DNA of 64,000 bases. Origin: Platynereis dumerilii (taxonomy: Eukaryota; Annelida; Polychaeta; Phyllodocida; Nereididae). The DNA is taken from positions 69,931,192 to 69,995,191 of the forward strand of contig JAPTHN010000003.1 in assembly GCA_026936325.1 (NCBI GenBank), written 5' to 3'. Below the pieces are notes generated by a model that saw only the letters and a list, made by a program, of their open reading frames with translations, searched no databases and had not been told where the DNA came from. The position numbers were made by a program, and so were the translations under genes. Below, in pieces: positions 47,595 through 58,994 of the stretch (its first letter is position 1; the number at the start of each line of letters is the position of its first letter).

Positions 47595-49574
47595 CTGTAT
47601 GTATATGCCAACATCTCCATGGTTTATCCCCCATCTGCATATATGTGTATCCTCCATGCATGTATTTGGTTGAATAAGAAAAAGCTACATTAACGGATAG
47701 ATGGATCATATCGATGGATAGATAAATTGAAAATCAACAGATAGATTGCTATAGAAGGTCCAAGAAGGAAGAGTGACATAAAATAGCGAGATTTTATCCT
47801 AAGTTGTCTTGGCATAGATCTGCCATTTAGTCGTTGGCAATAAAAGCAAGTAAAATGGAAAGGACAATCAAAACATTCAGCAATCAGTACTTTCATTCAT
47901 GTTGTATGCATTTTGCTATTCCAATATTGGTTCCCTAATCCCTATACCTGATGCCTAATAGTGCCTCAGCTGAGGTTGGTAAAATATCCTTCACTTTGGA
48001 TAACATCAGAATTACTCAATATATATCATTGACCATAAATTATGAATTTGTATTGCCGACATTTTTGAACAAAAGTTGATGCAATGTGTAAAACTTCTGT
48101 TTGTTTTACCTCTCTACCATCTTGTTAAGCAATTCTTGCCTCCGACAATAATCTAGCCCGTGGCATGGTACTCTCTTAATGATAATTTTCTGAAGCTTGA
48201 GGAGCTTTGATGTAGAATAAACACTAAACAAGAAAAATTTCAAGAATTATAGCGATCACCTTCATTCAATACAATTTCTAAACTTGGTGGCCCGCTAAGA
48301 CCAGTTGCATAAATAAGGTTTCACTCTAATGGAAATTTAGAGCGAATCTGCTGGACAGCTACAGCCTAAAATCTTGTTTACTGCAGCAAAACAGTCATAT
48401 GTATTGCTCAACTATTTCATTGATATAATCTGTTTGTCTCCTTTCATAATTGTTGCAATACTGTATAGCATTTCAACTTTGCTTACTTAAATTCTGATTG
48501 TTTCATGGAACGATAATGTATCAAGTTGTAAAACTTTAATGTTGAATTTATGGTTATTTTCATGCCAATTTATGCTTTTAAAAATACTGCGGAATATTGT
48601 TAGACGTACAATATGTATACTCTTTGTATATAACCTAACAAAAATGTATTCGTAAAGATACACATCAGAGAAACTATAGATTCAAATGTTCTTAACAGGT
48701 CATAAATAATGAAAAACGGTATATCAGTGTGTTTTCTACTGTCCATATCTGAAAAATAGTATTTCTGTGATTTGTACAGTTCATGTTGATTTAACTGAAA
48801 CTTACATAATTATGTGCTGACGCTGTTTAATTGTGCCATCTAGCAGGAAAAAGTTGTTATCCAAAAATATTTGAATGAGGAGGGGGGGGGGGTAAGGCCC
48901 CCAACCCCAATTAGACTAGTTTGCTTGACCGAAGACCCATCTTGTGTTATTTCTATTTTGGAGCAGAACCAGTGCACTGATGTCAATGTCCTGTTGTTTT
49001 GTAAATTCTCGATATCTCAATTTGGCATTTGCAGAGACAGTCTGGCAGCTGAGGCGTCTGTGGGAATTATTTGTTTCTAAACACTATTGCATGTCTTTGG
49101 AACCAAATCTGAACTTTTGCAATACAAAAAGTTTTTCCTGCCCTTTGCAAATTCTTCGCAGAGAAAAAAGTGACTCATGCTGGCTGGAAAGTTTTTTAAA
49201 AACCTTAATGCTGAAAGTAAAATATGAAGTACTGTTATAAGATGAGCAGTGCGTTATGACTCTCCCAGCAGAAGGAGACAGAGTACACAGAGAATATAAA
49301 AATAACATTCAAGTGTGTAGATGTATCACATCAGAAAATGAATTAAGAATTGCCAAATATCATCAATTCCCAGTGGGGGGGGGCAAGAGGGGGGTAAGGA
49401 TGGCTCCGGAGGGGCAATTGCTCCTCCTTGTGCCCCTGTCTACACCACTTTGAAAGATGTGACCTTTCTAAGAGCATTTTTTGGTTAAGAGCTGTCAATT
49501 TATTGAAGTGGAAGACCATAAAGCACTCTGACCTGGTCCTGAGTGTAAAGGCATGCTGCTGTAATTGATTTTGG

Positions 49575-49667
49575 AATGGGTCACCCTGCTTTATCGACAA
49601 CCGCTTACAGAAAGCTGTCAGCTTTAATGTCGCAGAGAAGTACTCAACAGAAGTACTACAAGTCAGA
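49575..49667 (+). pseudogene. 93-nt exon, copy D, acceptor altered
   Basis: The 31-codon frame is open (NGSPCFIDNRLQKAVSFNV then AEKYSTEVLQVR) and the donor AGA|GTGAGT is kept. The base pair before the exon reads GG where copy C has AG (GATTTTGG against GATTTTAG), so normal splicing into it looks impaired. Confidence 0.55.
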
Positions 49668-50839
49668 GTGAGTTTTCTTATACATTTTAAGAGTCTGTGA
49701 CAGTGGAGGGTGTTCTCTCAAAGCAATCAATTCAATTATTTACACTTTTGGTGCAGAAATGGCTGCAACTTTGAACAATAAAGATGATTTAAATTAATTA
49801 AGCAATCATTGTAACAACAAAGCACTGCAAACCAAATCTTAAATTTAAAGTAAAATGGCCATGATATGTGTTGTTTTGGCTGTCAACTTCATGCATATAA
49901 ATGCGGAAATGACCATTTTAGCTGTTAGCATGCGCAATGTGCAAGATTGAGTTAGAGGATGTCGTTGGCTGCATGGTTTTATCTCAAACAGCAGACAAAA
50001 GCATCAATATTTAAGGAATTAATGACAGTTCATTTGTTGCTACATCAAAGCATATTATGTGTTGGACATTGTCAATTTCAAGCATGCAGTGTCAAATTGT
50101 ATTTAACAAAATCTAAAGTTATAATTTTGCTCGGTAACTCCTATTACAATAATAACTTGAATAAGGATTAATAAAATGTGTCAGCTTCAGAGGAAATCAC
50201 TGACTGGTATTTCCTGTTCTTGCTATATATGTATTTTTCGTCTGATGAATGAAATGAACATCTTGCAATTGTGTTAGTTCTTTTTCCCATCACACCATAA
50301 AATTGCATTGCTGTCAAGTGTCAAGTTGCTCTCCCACCAAGTATCATACTGCGGAAATGTTGCTTTTTCTCCCGACTTTTTCCATAAACATATAATGATC
50401 TCTGGCTTGGAAAATGTGAGGCAATCCTACAGCTGTCTGAGATGTCTGTTGTCAAGATACAGGTGCTTATATGTAACAGAAACTTTTTTTCTGGCCAATA
50501 ACATTTGCATCTCATCTGTTTTCTGCCCAACTCGATCCAGTTTACTCTGACACATTAGTATCTGTCATATGCAAAGTCCATATATATGTATACCTATTCT
50601 TGCAAGAAGTGCTCTGAAATATGAATTTTCAGATTATTAGAAAAACCAAGGAACAATAGTCAAACTCCTCAAAATGAAAAGTTACATTTGTTTGTTTTAC
50701 CTTCAATGCAGATTTACTGAAAATATATTAAGTGCTGTATTGTTTATTGTTCATTGTTCAAAACCATCCCGAAGGTGTGAGTCCTCACCTCTGGAACCTG
50801 TTTAATTGTATATCTTACAGCATAAATTTGGTACCCCAC

Positions 50840-51110
50840 TGGCTACACCACAGACAAGATGTGACCTTTCTTAGTGCATTTTTGAGTAAAGAGATGTCAC
50901 TTCATTGAAGGGGAAGACTGTAGAGCACTCTGACCAGGTCTAGGGTGTAAAAGCATTCTCGTGTAATTGATTGATGAATGGGTAACCCTGCCTATCGACA
51001 TGGGCTTAGAGAAAGCTGTCAGCTTTAATATAGCAAGGAAGTACTTAAGAAACAATCTTCTTCAAGTCTGAGCGACTTTCCTTTTATAATTCTTAAAAGA
51101 GTCTATGATG
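50840..51110 (+). pseudogene. Third, decayed copy of the 93-nt exon region
   Basis: AAGATGTGACCTTTCTTAG, TGACCAGGTC, GGCTTAGAGAAAGCTGTCAGC and AGTCTGAG match 35,390-35,595 and 49,450-49,670 in order. The exon part has several stops and indels. It follows copy D directly, a tandem remnant. Confidence 0.6.
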
Positions 51111-52910
51111 ATGGAGGATGTTCCCTTAAACCAATCAATTTGGTTTTAAACTTTGGTCCTGGAGTGACTGTAACTTAAAAGAAAAAAGATGGATTAAATA
51201 AATTATGCAATCTTTGCACCAAAGACCCACTAGCCATGATGGCAATACATGAGTCAATACATGAGTCGTTTTGGGGGCCAACCTTACGCTTATACTTGTA
51301 GAAATGAGTATTATCGCTGTATAAAAGAGTAATTTATTTTCAAAGAATCTTTGAGTGACATACATTTGCGATTGTGATATGAATGATAATGAATTGCAGA
51401 GCACTTACTATTTAAACTTGCTTTTAATTATAATTGTATTATATATAGTTTTGCTCTCAATTTTGAATTTGTCGCAAAATCTAGAAAAAGATGCAAAGCT
51501 TATGTTAGACATCCTATATAACATTCCAGTAGATAACTATTTATGACATCAGGAGATCAGAAGAAAGAAAATGACCTACTTGCATTATATTATTATATAT
51601 GAATTACTAGAATATTCTTATGATATACATTTATTATATATATACATCCCTCAAACATAAAGATTCCCACGTAAAACAGCCTAGTGAATGTCGACCATAA
51701 TTCCAATACCAAATCATCAGGCCCTTCCATGCGTACACAAACTTAGCTGATGGTAACACTAGCCTGATATATCTCCTAGTACTACTAAATATGTCATTTA
51801 CTATCCTTTTGAAGAGGCAATCTCATTTCCAACCAGAGCAGGAAATAGGGTATCCCTAAAGAACATCAAAGGTCACGAAAGAGGCAACCTATAAATATGG
51901 GATGGTGTGACATGCACAAAAAGAATATCTGAAAGTAGCTATCTGTCTCTGGCTTATGCTGACAACTAAGCAAAACTAATTTATATTCATCAATTACATT
52001 ATAAACTTTAAGTGAATTCTGGTAAAGGTAAGTAATTATAAAATGGGCCAAAATTTTACATGTGACTTCTACTATATAAACTGCTATACCAGACCAAGGT
52101 CAAGAAGGATCGTAAAATATTGGGGGCAACTGAAAGACCCTAATGTTGCTCCGTGTTAGATTTATAGAATAATTATTTTTATTTTGCTCTGCCTCAGACC
52201 TTTGGAGCAATATTCCTGCAATGAAATTTAATTGTCAAAATTAATTACAGTCTTTCCATGCAATTATATTACCAAAAATGTTCTGTCTTCGCGGTATGTC
52301 ATCATGCTTTTCCCCCTGTGTATTCAATTACGGGAAAGCCATTATTAAATATTGAAGATGTAATGACCCACATATTGAGAAACTGAGAGAAAAATTTAAA
52401 TATCGAATAACACATATATACAGACAGTGGGGTGGCTACTCCCGAATTATAAGGTGTATCAATTTTGTGCTGGTTATGATTTAGAATACAATTGATTCAA
52501 ACAAATAAACTACCTCACTGTAAGCCACAGCAGCTATAAAATTATATTTTATTGTGAGTTTGGACATTTCAAATTCTACAAGGCAATGTCAACACAAAAA
52601 CATTTTGCAAACTTGCCTCTCATCTTTGAAGCCATTTAATTCATAACTAAGAAGTCTTAAGGTGTACTTTTGCATGGCTATGGTCAACAGTGATACACAG
52701 ACAGTTCTGAATGGCGTTATGTAGCTGACAGCAATTAGATTTCTAGTATTTGGCTTATTCTAAACATGTTGCTTAGCACAAGACAATGTTATGATCAAGA
52801 GGAAACACAAGTGGCTCCACCTTGAATACCCATGACAACGGTAAATAAATATTTGAGTGCCAAGGTAAAGCCAGATAGAGGCAAGATGAATAGTCCAATC
52901 TGGAACCTCA
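51110..52910. other. Intergenic, no gene recognised
   Basis: The stretch is AT-rich with short frames on both strands, none with a recognisable domain and none repeated elsewhere in the window. Confidence 0.45.
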
Positions 52911-52914
52911 AACT

Positions 52915-53000
52915 GGAGGGGTGCCGGAACAGGGGGGACGGGGGGACCACTGCCCCTGCCGCCCCCACATCGTTCCAGCCCCCCCCCCCTGTTCTGACTA
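52915..53000. repeat. G/C-run MITE fragment
   Basis: GTGCCGGAACAGGGGGGACG and CCCCCCCTGTTCTGAC form an inverted repeat around a G/C-rich core. The type resembles hAT MITEs with CAGTGCCGGAACAGG-like ends, but no flanking duplication was found. Confidence 0.45.
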
Positions 53001-53544
53001 ACTCCCTTCCAAAGATGACTTGGAATGCTTTATCAACAGCCATTTTAATGATTTATGACCTGTTTAAATTTTCCAAGGGCAGGGGATTTGCATAGCCATC
53101 TCGGGAATGGCTGAGACACAAGACCTTGCAGAATGGCTCATGGGCTGCGCATTTATCCCAAGTGTCCACGGATCCCTTAATGAAGGTTGACAAATAGAAC
53201 GCTAGCAGCATAGTTTGTTATTGAACTGGTAATGAAGTGATTACATTTTGTCATTAAATCCCCTGAAAATTTTGAAAAATAAACCAAGAATGCTCTTCAA
53301 GACATGTTCGGCAGGAAATCTTGCAATAAGTTTGCCAAAATATTTATTGCAAAATGTACAGTATAGAGGTATGATTATCTCCTCAAGGAAACAAGCCACT
53401 TAAGAAGCACAGTCAAAAGAGAAATATCAGTAAAAAATAAAATAAAAAAAGACAAGTGATAACTGAGGAAAGACAAATCTAATTCTGTATCTTTTTCATG
53501 ACAACCAGATTGACAAAGCAACATATCAACTTCTATCCTACGCC

Positions 53545-53640
53545 ACGGTATTTAAATGTATTATTAGATATCATTGTCATATTACTATACAATCCAGTAT
53601 TAAATGTATGATTAGATATCATTGTCATATACACACTTTT
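53545..53640. repeat. Short tandem duplication, period about 51 bp
   Basis: ATTAGATATCATTGTCATAT occurs twice in a row with similar flanks (TTAAATGTAT on the left). It is non-coding. Confidence 0.6.
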
Positions 53641-54048
53641 CTGTGGAAGTACTCTTTTGAGAATATAATCAATAGCTGGCCCAAACAATTAAACATTGAA
53701 CAAACACACTAATTAAATCAGACTCATTGGCTTGGTCAACAACACCAATAACTTGTTGAAAGGCAAAGGGGATTCCAACACAGCTCCTATTACCTGGAGA
53801 TGCTATCTATACATAAATTCAGTACTATAAATGGAGACAGACCTATTACAAGTTCAGCTGGAATAACTCCCAAATCAGCACATTTGGTATGACTTTTAGC
53901 TTCCTATAGCTGGATCTTGTGTTCAATTCAAGCTTTGGCCAGATAACCTGGAACTAGTGTGTTGGACAGAAGCTTCGACCATCATTTGCTTCCAGGCAAC
54001 AGTGTCCCAATTATCCATTAATCAAAAGTCAATATTGTCTAATACACT

Positions 54049-54246
54049 CAGTGGCGTCCCTATGGGGGGCACGGGGCGGCACAGGCCCCCCCCATATTGG
54101 ACCTGTGCCCCCCCCCAGGTGCCCCCCCCCCATATGAACTTTCCAACTCTGGCTAAAATATACAGTTAATATAGTGGGTGCCCCCCCAGAGAATCGCGTG
54201 CCCCCCCAGGTGCCCCCCCGCTCAAGAACCCCTAGTTACGCCACTG
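54049..54246. mobile_element. hAT-type MITE, TSD AATACACT/AATACATT
   Basis: The ends are CAGTGGCGTCCCTATGGGG and (reverse) CAGTGGCGTAACTAGGGG. The flanks AATACACT (54,041-54,048) and AATACATT (54,247-54,254) differ by one base. The body is made of CAGGTGCCCCCC repeats. It is non-coding. Confidence 0.85.
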
Positions 54247-54509
54247 AATACATTGTCAGAAACACAATATCTTATCAAAATTAAGTTTCTGGTTGTGTCA
54301 GCATAAAAAGTATAGTTAGCTACATTATTTTTATTTGAGTTGAATATTGAATTAGTGATACAGTACGCTTAATAAAAAAAGTTTCTGCGCATATGCATGA
54401 TTTTCTGTCTGGTCACAAATGATGCAATGATCATGAATATGTGTGGTAGTTGAAATCCTTTTCTCCTTCACCAAGCCTTTTATGAACTTCAGAAATCTGG
54501 TTTCTAATG

Positions 54510-54715
54510 CTGCTGTTTATCAAAGTTTCTCTGCAGATGTATGAGAAGATTAAAACACTCAGGTCTGAGTTGGACTCTACACCTAATGGTTCTGTTGATA
54601 ATATCGAAACTGCCCCTCATACTCTCCAACACTTCAGAAGCCTATCTCAGAGTGACATAAAGAAACTGATCAGGGAAATTCCAGTTAAACACTGCCAACT
54701 TGATCCTATTCCAAC
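54510..54715 (+). mobile_element. CR1-like LINE, 5' fragment
   Basis: The frame encodes YEKIKTLRSELDSTPNGSVD and SLSQSDIKKLIREIPVKHCQ, ending LDPIPT. This is the region just before the reverse transcriptase fingers in CR1-group LINEs, where L-x-LDPIPT-WLLK is typical. It stops exactly at the 8-bp target duplication of the hAT element and resumes at 58,503 with WLLLECIDEYLP in the same frame. The 5' part (endonuclease) is absent. Confidence 0.85.
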
Positions 54716-54726
54716 CAGGGCCGGCC

Positions 54727-57569
54727 TTTTTTTTTTTTTTTTTTTTTTTTTTTGTACTCAGACTAGATATGTAGATTATGGTACTCTATTACTTTAATGT
54801 CTGCTCTTCGTCTGTTGATGTGTTGTTGTTTATTTATTGGCAGACACCCATATTCAGCATCTCTCTGTGACTGCTGTCACATTGTCATTTGCTTACTTGT
54901 TTATGGGAAATAGATTTGTACCGCTCTAGCAATCTAGTAATTTCATCATCGTACACTCAGGTGATTTTGTTAATACAGCAAATATGGTTATAAGGATATT
55001 CTTACAATGTCTTATTTTTAAATATTGATCAGATTTGTTCACCTGAGTTTGTTGTATGTTTATGGAGTTGGTTTGTTTATATCTAATAAGTTTGTTTGCC
55101 AGAGTGCAAAACAGCGTTGTTTGTGTTGTCCGCTTGTAGCCAACCATGTGTGTTTGACCTTGTTCTGCAATTTCACAAGTTGTTGAACCTTAACAACTTA
55201 ATAGCATTAAGAAAGGATTTGAAGGCCATGTCTGTGGATTATTTTGGTGTTGTGGCATTTAGAAATTTTGAATGTCACGTAATGGATGTACCTTTTCTGG
55301 TGCAGAGCATTAGAAATACAAACATTTAGGCAGGTAAGTGCCTTTATACATAGTTAGTGTCCATCTGGTTTCAGCCACAAATGGAATTTAAATCTGATTG
55401 AGATACCAATCAGCTAAACCTAATGTGCTCTGACATTACATGGGGTTGGACCTTTCCATAATTCCTCTGCATTTGCATCATTGGACTTACAAATTCTAAA
55501 TATACTTAACTAGTGGTTAGTGTTTATATGGGTGAAACTCATACTGTATTATTATTATTATGGTTGAAGATAGTGTAATTATCCAATTTTGTTAGTGCCT
55601 TAACTATGCTAGCCATCTCCATCTCACCTCCCCAGTTTCTGCTGCATGGAGGGGACATCATGGAATTAAGTAGATGTCGGGAAGATGGGCGGAAAGGTCC
55701 AGATATACCTGTAAAATACAACAATATATAGTTATATTATCAAGTGGTCTAGTGATTCATCTTGGTGAGCACACGCTCAAAAGTGTCTATCTTCAGTCTG
55801 TAGGGTGGTGTGTTCCACTTATTTTTCCAATCTCTAGCAAGTTTTATGATTGTATATACCATAGCTAGGATATACTTGTATTCAGAATTTGAAGCCTTTT
55901 CATAAAAGATTTTACCAGAGTCTATGTCTATGTGATATTTCTCACTGATGTATTTGGTTATATCTACAGCCCCTCTGCATCTCAGGAATGAGTGGTCTCG
56001 TGACTGTACGAATGAGTAGTCACACATGGCACAGTTCATTGACCTATTGTTTCGTTTGAGCCGATTGTAATGATCAGAGATCACTGTGTGCATAGGTATC
56101 TTATATTTGTTGTTGAATGGTCTCCCTGCCCATGATTTCCATACATCACTCAGATTTCTTCCCATTTGCAATTCAATATTGTATTGCTTATAGTTTTTGG
56201 CCATGATTTTTTGGTAGATTAATTTATAATTGCTGTTATCCCAGTTTACCAGTTTTGGATGTTTAAAGTTCGTAAAGAAGCTGTACATATTGTCTGCGTT
56301 CTTTATGAGAGGCTGGTTGTCAAATTTGGTGTCAGTGCTAAATTTGTTTACAGTATTCCCAGCTAACTGCCGAAACAGTATAGTCCAGGGATGCCTGGCA
56401 CCCTCGTTTGCATAGTAGTTCAACCACACACCATACTGCGCAAGACATTTGATCTTTATATTGGGGAGATTGAATCCTCCATCCTTAACTGGCCTAGCAA
56501 GATGGTTATTACTATAGTCCTCTGGTCTCGTATTGTATATGAAGTTATTGACATGTCTACCAATAGTATCTATGTGTTTTTTACTAGGAGGTATTATTCT
56601 ATTGGTATAAGCCAATATGGACATTGCCTTTGAGTGCAATATTGTAGATTTACCCAGTTGTGTCATGTGCCTATTCTTAAATCTACTTAGATTATTCTTA
56701 ATTCTTGTAGCTACCTTGTCCCAATTCAGGTCTCTAGTTTTACTGAAATTATGATGAAATTGGAAGCCCAATATCTCTATGGGATTCTGGTCAGCTATCC
56801 CAATTTTTTTGCGGTAGCTTCCAAAATACAGAGTCTTAGTCTTTTCAGCATTACACTTCGCCCCAGAGGCCCTCTCAAACATTTTAATGATTTTGTCACT
56901 TGTCTCAACTTCTTTTTTGTCTTTCAGGAAGAGTGATGTGTCATCTGCATAAGCAGTGATCTTAACACAATTTGTATTGTCTAGTTTTATACCTGAAATA
57001 TCTGAGCATTTGTTTATTGTTCTAATGAGAGGCTCTGCGCTAATGATAAATAGCACCATCGATAGTGGACAACCTTGCCTCACCGATCTCGTAACAGGGA
57101 TCCGCTCAGTTAGACCATGGGGCGTCTGTACCTGAGAGTATATGTTTTCATATAGAATATTAATCCATTTAGTAATGTTGTTACCGAGATTGAGTTTACG
57201 TAAGATTTTATTAATGTAGTCATATTCTACCCTGTCAAATGCCTTTTCTAGGTCTATAGCTTGCAATATCCCCCCCGGATATTTGTCATTACATAAGTTC
57301 TCATCTCTTTCAATAAGATCATTAATTAGCCTTATATTTTCGAATATGAATCTTCCCTTCACCGCACATCCTTGTGTCGGGGAAATTAATTTCGGGATTA
57401 TTTTAGATAATCTATGTGCAATGACAGAACTCAGAATTTTATAGTCAGTATTGAGGAGACTGACTGGTCGCCAGTTTTTGAGATACCTCCTGTCGCCCTT
57501 TTTATATAATAATTTAACAATAGCTCCTCTTTGAGTGTCAGTCAGGTGACCCTGCAAAAATACCCCATT
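54727..57569 (-). mobile_element. Tx1-like (L1 group) LINE, 5'-truncated
   Basis: On the minus strand this reads: coding part (57,569-55,749), a 3' untranslated part of about 1 kb, and a poly-A tail seen as T27 at 54,727-54,753. CAGGGCCGGCC (possibly plus TT) lies on both sides (54,716-54,726 and 57,570-57,580), an 11-13 bp target duplication of the kind made by LINE integration. The 5' end, including the endonuclease, is missing as in most LINE copies. Confidence 0.93.
55749..57569 (-). CDS. Reverse transcriptase of the Tx1-like LINE (partial ORF2)
   Basis: This is the reverse transcriptase part of a LINE ORF2, which copies LINE RNA into the genome by target-primed reverse transcription. 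From the first Met (57,557) it is 602 residues without a stop. Motifs include NWRPVSLLN (28-36), AIDLEKAFD (100-108, first catalytic Asp), VRQGCPLS (159-166) and AYADD (202-206, catalytic Asp pair). A C-x2-C-x9-H-x4-C cluster lies at 509-527, like the C-terminal zinc knuckle of L1/Tx1 LINEs. The motif wording is closest to the Tx1 branch of the L1 group. The frame continues open four codons above the Met (NGVF) to the truncation point. The lack of breaks in over 600 codons, with a clean poly-A and target duplication, points to a recent insertion. It cannot move by itself because the endonuclease is absent. Confidence 0.93.
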   Translation of the reverse strand, partial: NGVFLQGHLTDTQRGAIVKLLYKKGDRRYLKNWRPVSLLNTDYKILSSVIAHRLSKIIPKLISPTQGCAVKGRFIFENIRLINDLIERDENLCNDKYPGGILQAIDLEKAFDRVEYDYINKILRKLNLGNNITKWINILYENIYSQVQTPHGLTERIPVTRSVRQGCPLSMVLFIISAEPLIRTINKCSDISGIKLDNTNCVKITAYADDTSLFLKDKKEVETSDKIIKMFERASGAKCNAEKTKTLYFGSYRKKIGIADQNPIEILGFQFHHNFSKTRDLNWDKVATRIKNNLSRFKNRHMTQLGKSTILHSKAMSILAYTNRIIPPSKKHIDTIGRHVNNFIYNTRPEDYSNNHLARPVKDGGFNLPNIKIKCLAQYGVWLNYYANEGARHPWTILFRQLAGNTVNKFSTDTKFDNQPLIKNADNMYSFFTNFKHPKLVNWDNSNYKLIYQKIMAKNYKQYNIELQMGRNLSDVWKSWAGRPFNNKYKIPMHTVISDHYNRLKRNNRSMNCAMCDYSFVQSRDHSFLRCRGAVDITKYISEKYHIDIDSGKIFYEKASNSEYKYILAMVYTIIKLARDWKNKWNTPPYRLKIDTFERVLTKMNH

Positions 57570-58502
57570 CAGGGCCGGCCTTAGGCCAATTCAACCGATG
57601 CAACCGCATCGGGCCCCGCACCCTGAGGGGCCCCGCACCCCAAAAACGAATGGAAACAGTAGCTTTGGCTGCCTGAGTTTCCCAGGCAATCAACTGGTCT
57701 AATACCAATTCAACCAGTAGTTAATTTGTCCAGTGCAATTGCCAATTGGTTTCAAGTTCACTCAGCTCTAATTGAAGCCAATAGCTCCAATTGGAGGTCA
57801 AATTGCAATTATCATACTCCAATTGGAAAGGTGTCAATTCACTTGGGTCAGATGCATCCTTTGGCTGCTTGAACAATTAGGCCTATAGGCCTGCAATTAG
57901 CAAAATTAAAACTTCCAAATGCATTTCAACAAGAACTAGGGGATATGAAACGATATCTCTGTAGGCCTACCAATGTAGGCCTATAGCATAGTAAAAATGC
58001 TTGGCCATTGGCCTAATAAGAGGTCCAGTAAACATAATTACCATGTGTTCTCATCAGACCACTAAGCACAGTATAAATAAATTCAATTAAGTGTCGAAAA
58101 TCTTTAAGCCTGACACAACTTTTTCACTATCAACCTTATAGAAAATTCAGATTTTTTCGAATTATCTATTGACTTGGAAGTGTTTTAACAATTGTTTGCA
58201 ATTTTGAAACAAGTTTGATTTAATTTGAACCTCAAGTTCAAAACAAGTTTAAAAAAATGGAGGGGTAGTCTATATAAGTCTTTGAGTCAAATTTTATTCT
58301 TTTTAAGGCATTCCAGCAGCTATCCTCTGGTTTCCTACTTGCTTCATAATGTTCAATGCTTTTAATAAGAGGTGATATGCATCATGCATCCCCCTCACCT
58401 GCCACCAGGAGTGAATTTTAATATTTTTACAAACTGATTATATCAATGGCAAGTCGCATTATGGTTTCGCATTGTGCCCCGCACCCCCTAAGGCCGGCAC
58501 TG

Positions 58503-58954
58503 ATTCCAACGTGGCTTTTGCTCGAATGCATTGATGAATACCTCCCAATTATAACAAATATTGTCAATAAGTCACTCACACAGGGAGGAATGCCTCTTGA
58601 GCTGAAACATGCGCTTGTCAAACCTCTGTTGAAAAAAATCTGATTGGATCTAATCAAAATTATAGACCAGTATCAAATCTTTCCTTCCTTGATAAACTAA
58701 TTGAAAGTGCTGTTATCAAACAATACACAGACCCGAAATTTTCAGAGAACGATCATGAGCAAAATCCCAGCTGGATGTCGTTCGGATGAGACATTAGATT
58801 GGTGGCCCCTTGTATCAGTGTCTGTCCTGGGCAAGTAAAAGATCCCTCACATGGGGTAAATGTATAACAAGTTGAGGACTCCTGCTCTCTCTCCCATCTC
58901 ATCAATTAACTCTCGTGAGCGCCAAGGACGGGGCTTAGAGGGCTGCACTTACCA

Positions 58955-58994
<40 letters not shown>

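Larger units (their letters stand above)
39900..50560 (+). pseudogene. Gene-like unit, copy D, expanded by insertions
   Basis: This is collinear with copy C: 39,930-40,500, 41,015-41,280, 41,440-41,830, 43,000-43,760, 45,290-45,640, 46,250-46,620 and 49,440-50,560. Relative to C it carries a LINE fragment (42,110-42,998), a 1.5 kb transposon (43,799-45,282) and about 2 kb of other sequence around 46.9-49.4 kb. The 172-nt exon is intact with both splice sites. The 93-nt exon has an open frame but a changed acceptor. The first block has ATA in place of ATG. It is probably a pseudogene, though the most complete copy for the 172-nt exon. Confidence 0.6.
54716..58502. mobile_element. hAT element split by a Tx1-like LINE
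   Basis: The ends are CAGGGCCGGCC and (reverse) CAGTGCCGGCCTTAGGGGG, flanked by ATTCCAAC on both sides (54,708-54,715 and 58,503-58,510). Only the first 11 bp lie left of the LINE; the remaining 933 bp (57,570-58,502, counting the duplicated 11 bp) lie right of it. The body has CCGCACCC repeats, a GCCTATAGG-rich section and no transposase frame, so it was nonautonomous. It inserted in the coding frame of an older CR1-like LINE. Confidence 0.93.

Noticed and set aside
54716-54753. Reading the T27 run as a plain microsatellite
   Set aside because: It lies at the 3' end of a minus-strand LINE directly after the target duplication, so it is the poly-A tail.
57562-58510. Treating 57,570-58,502 alone as the full hAT element
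   Set aside because: The flanks ACCCCATT and ATTCCAAC do not match; using the left tip at 54,716 gives an exact ATTCCAAC duplication and restores the LINE frame.
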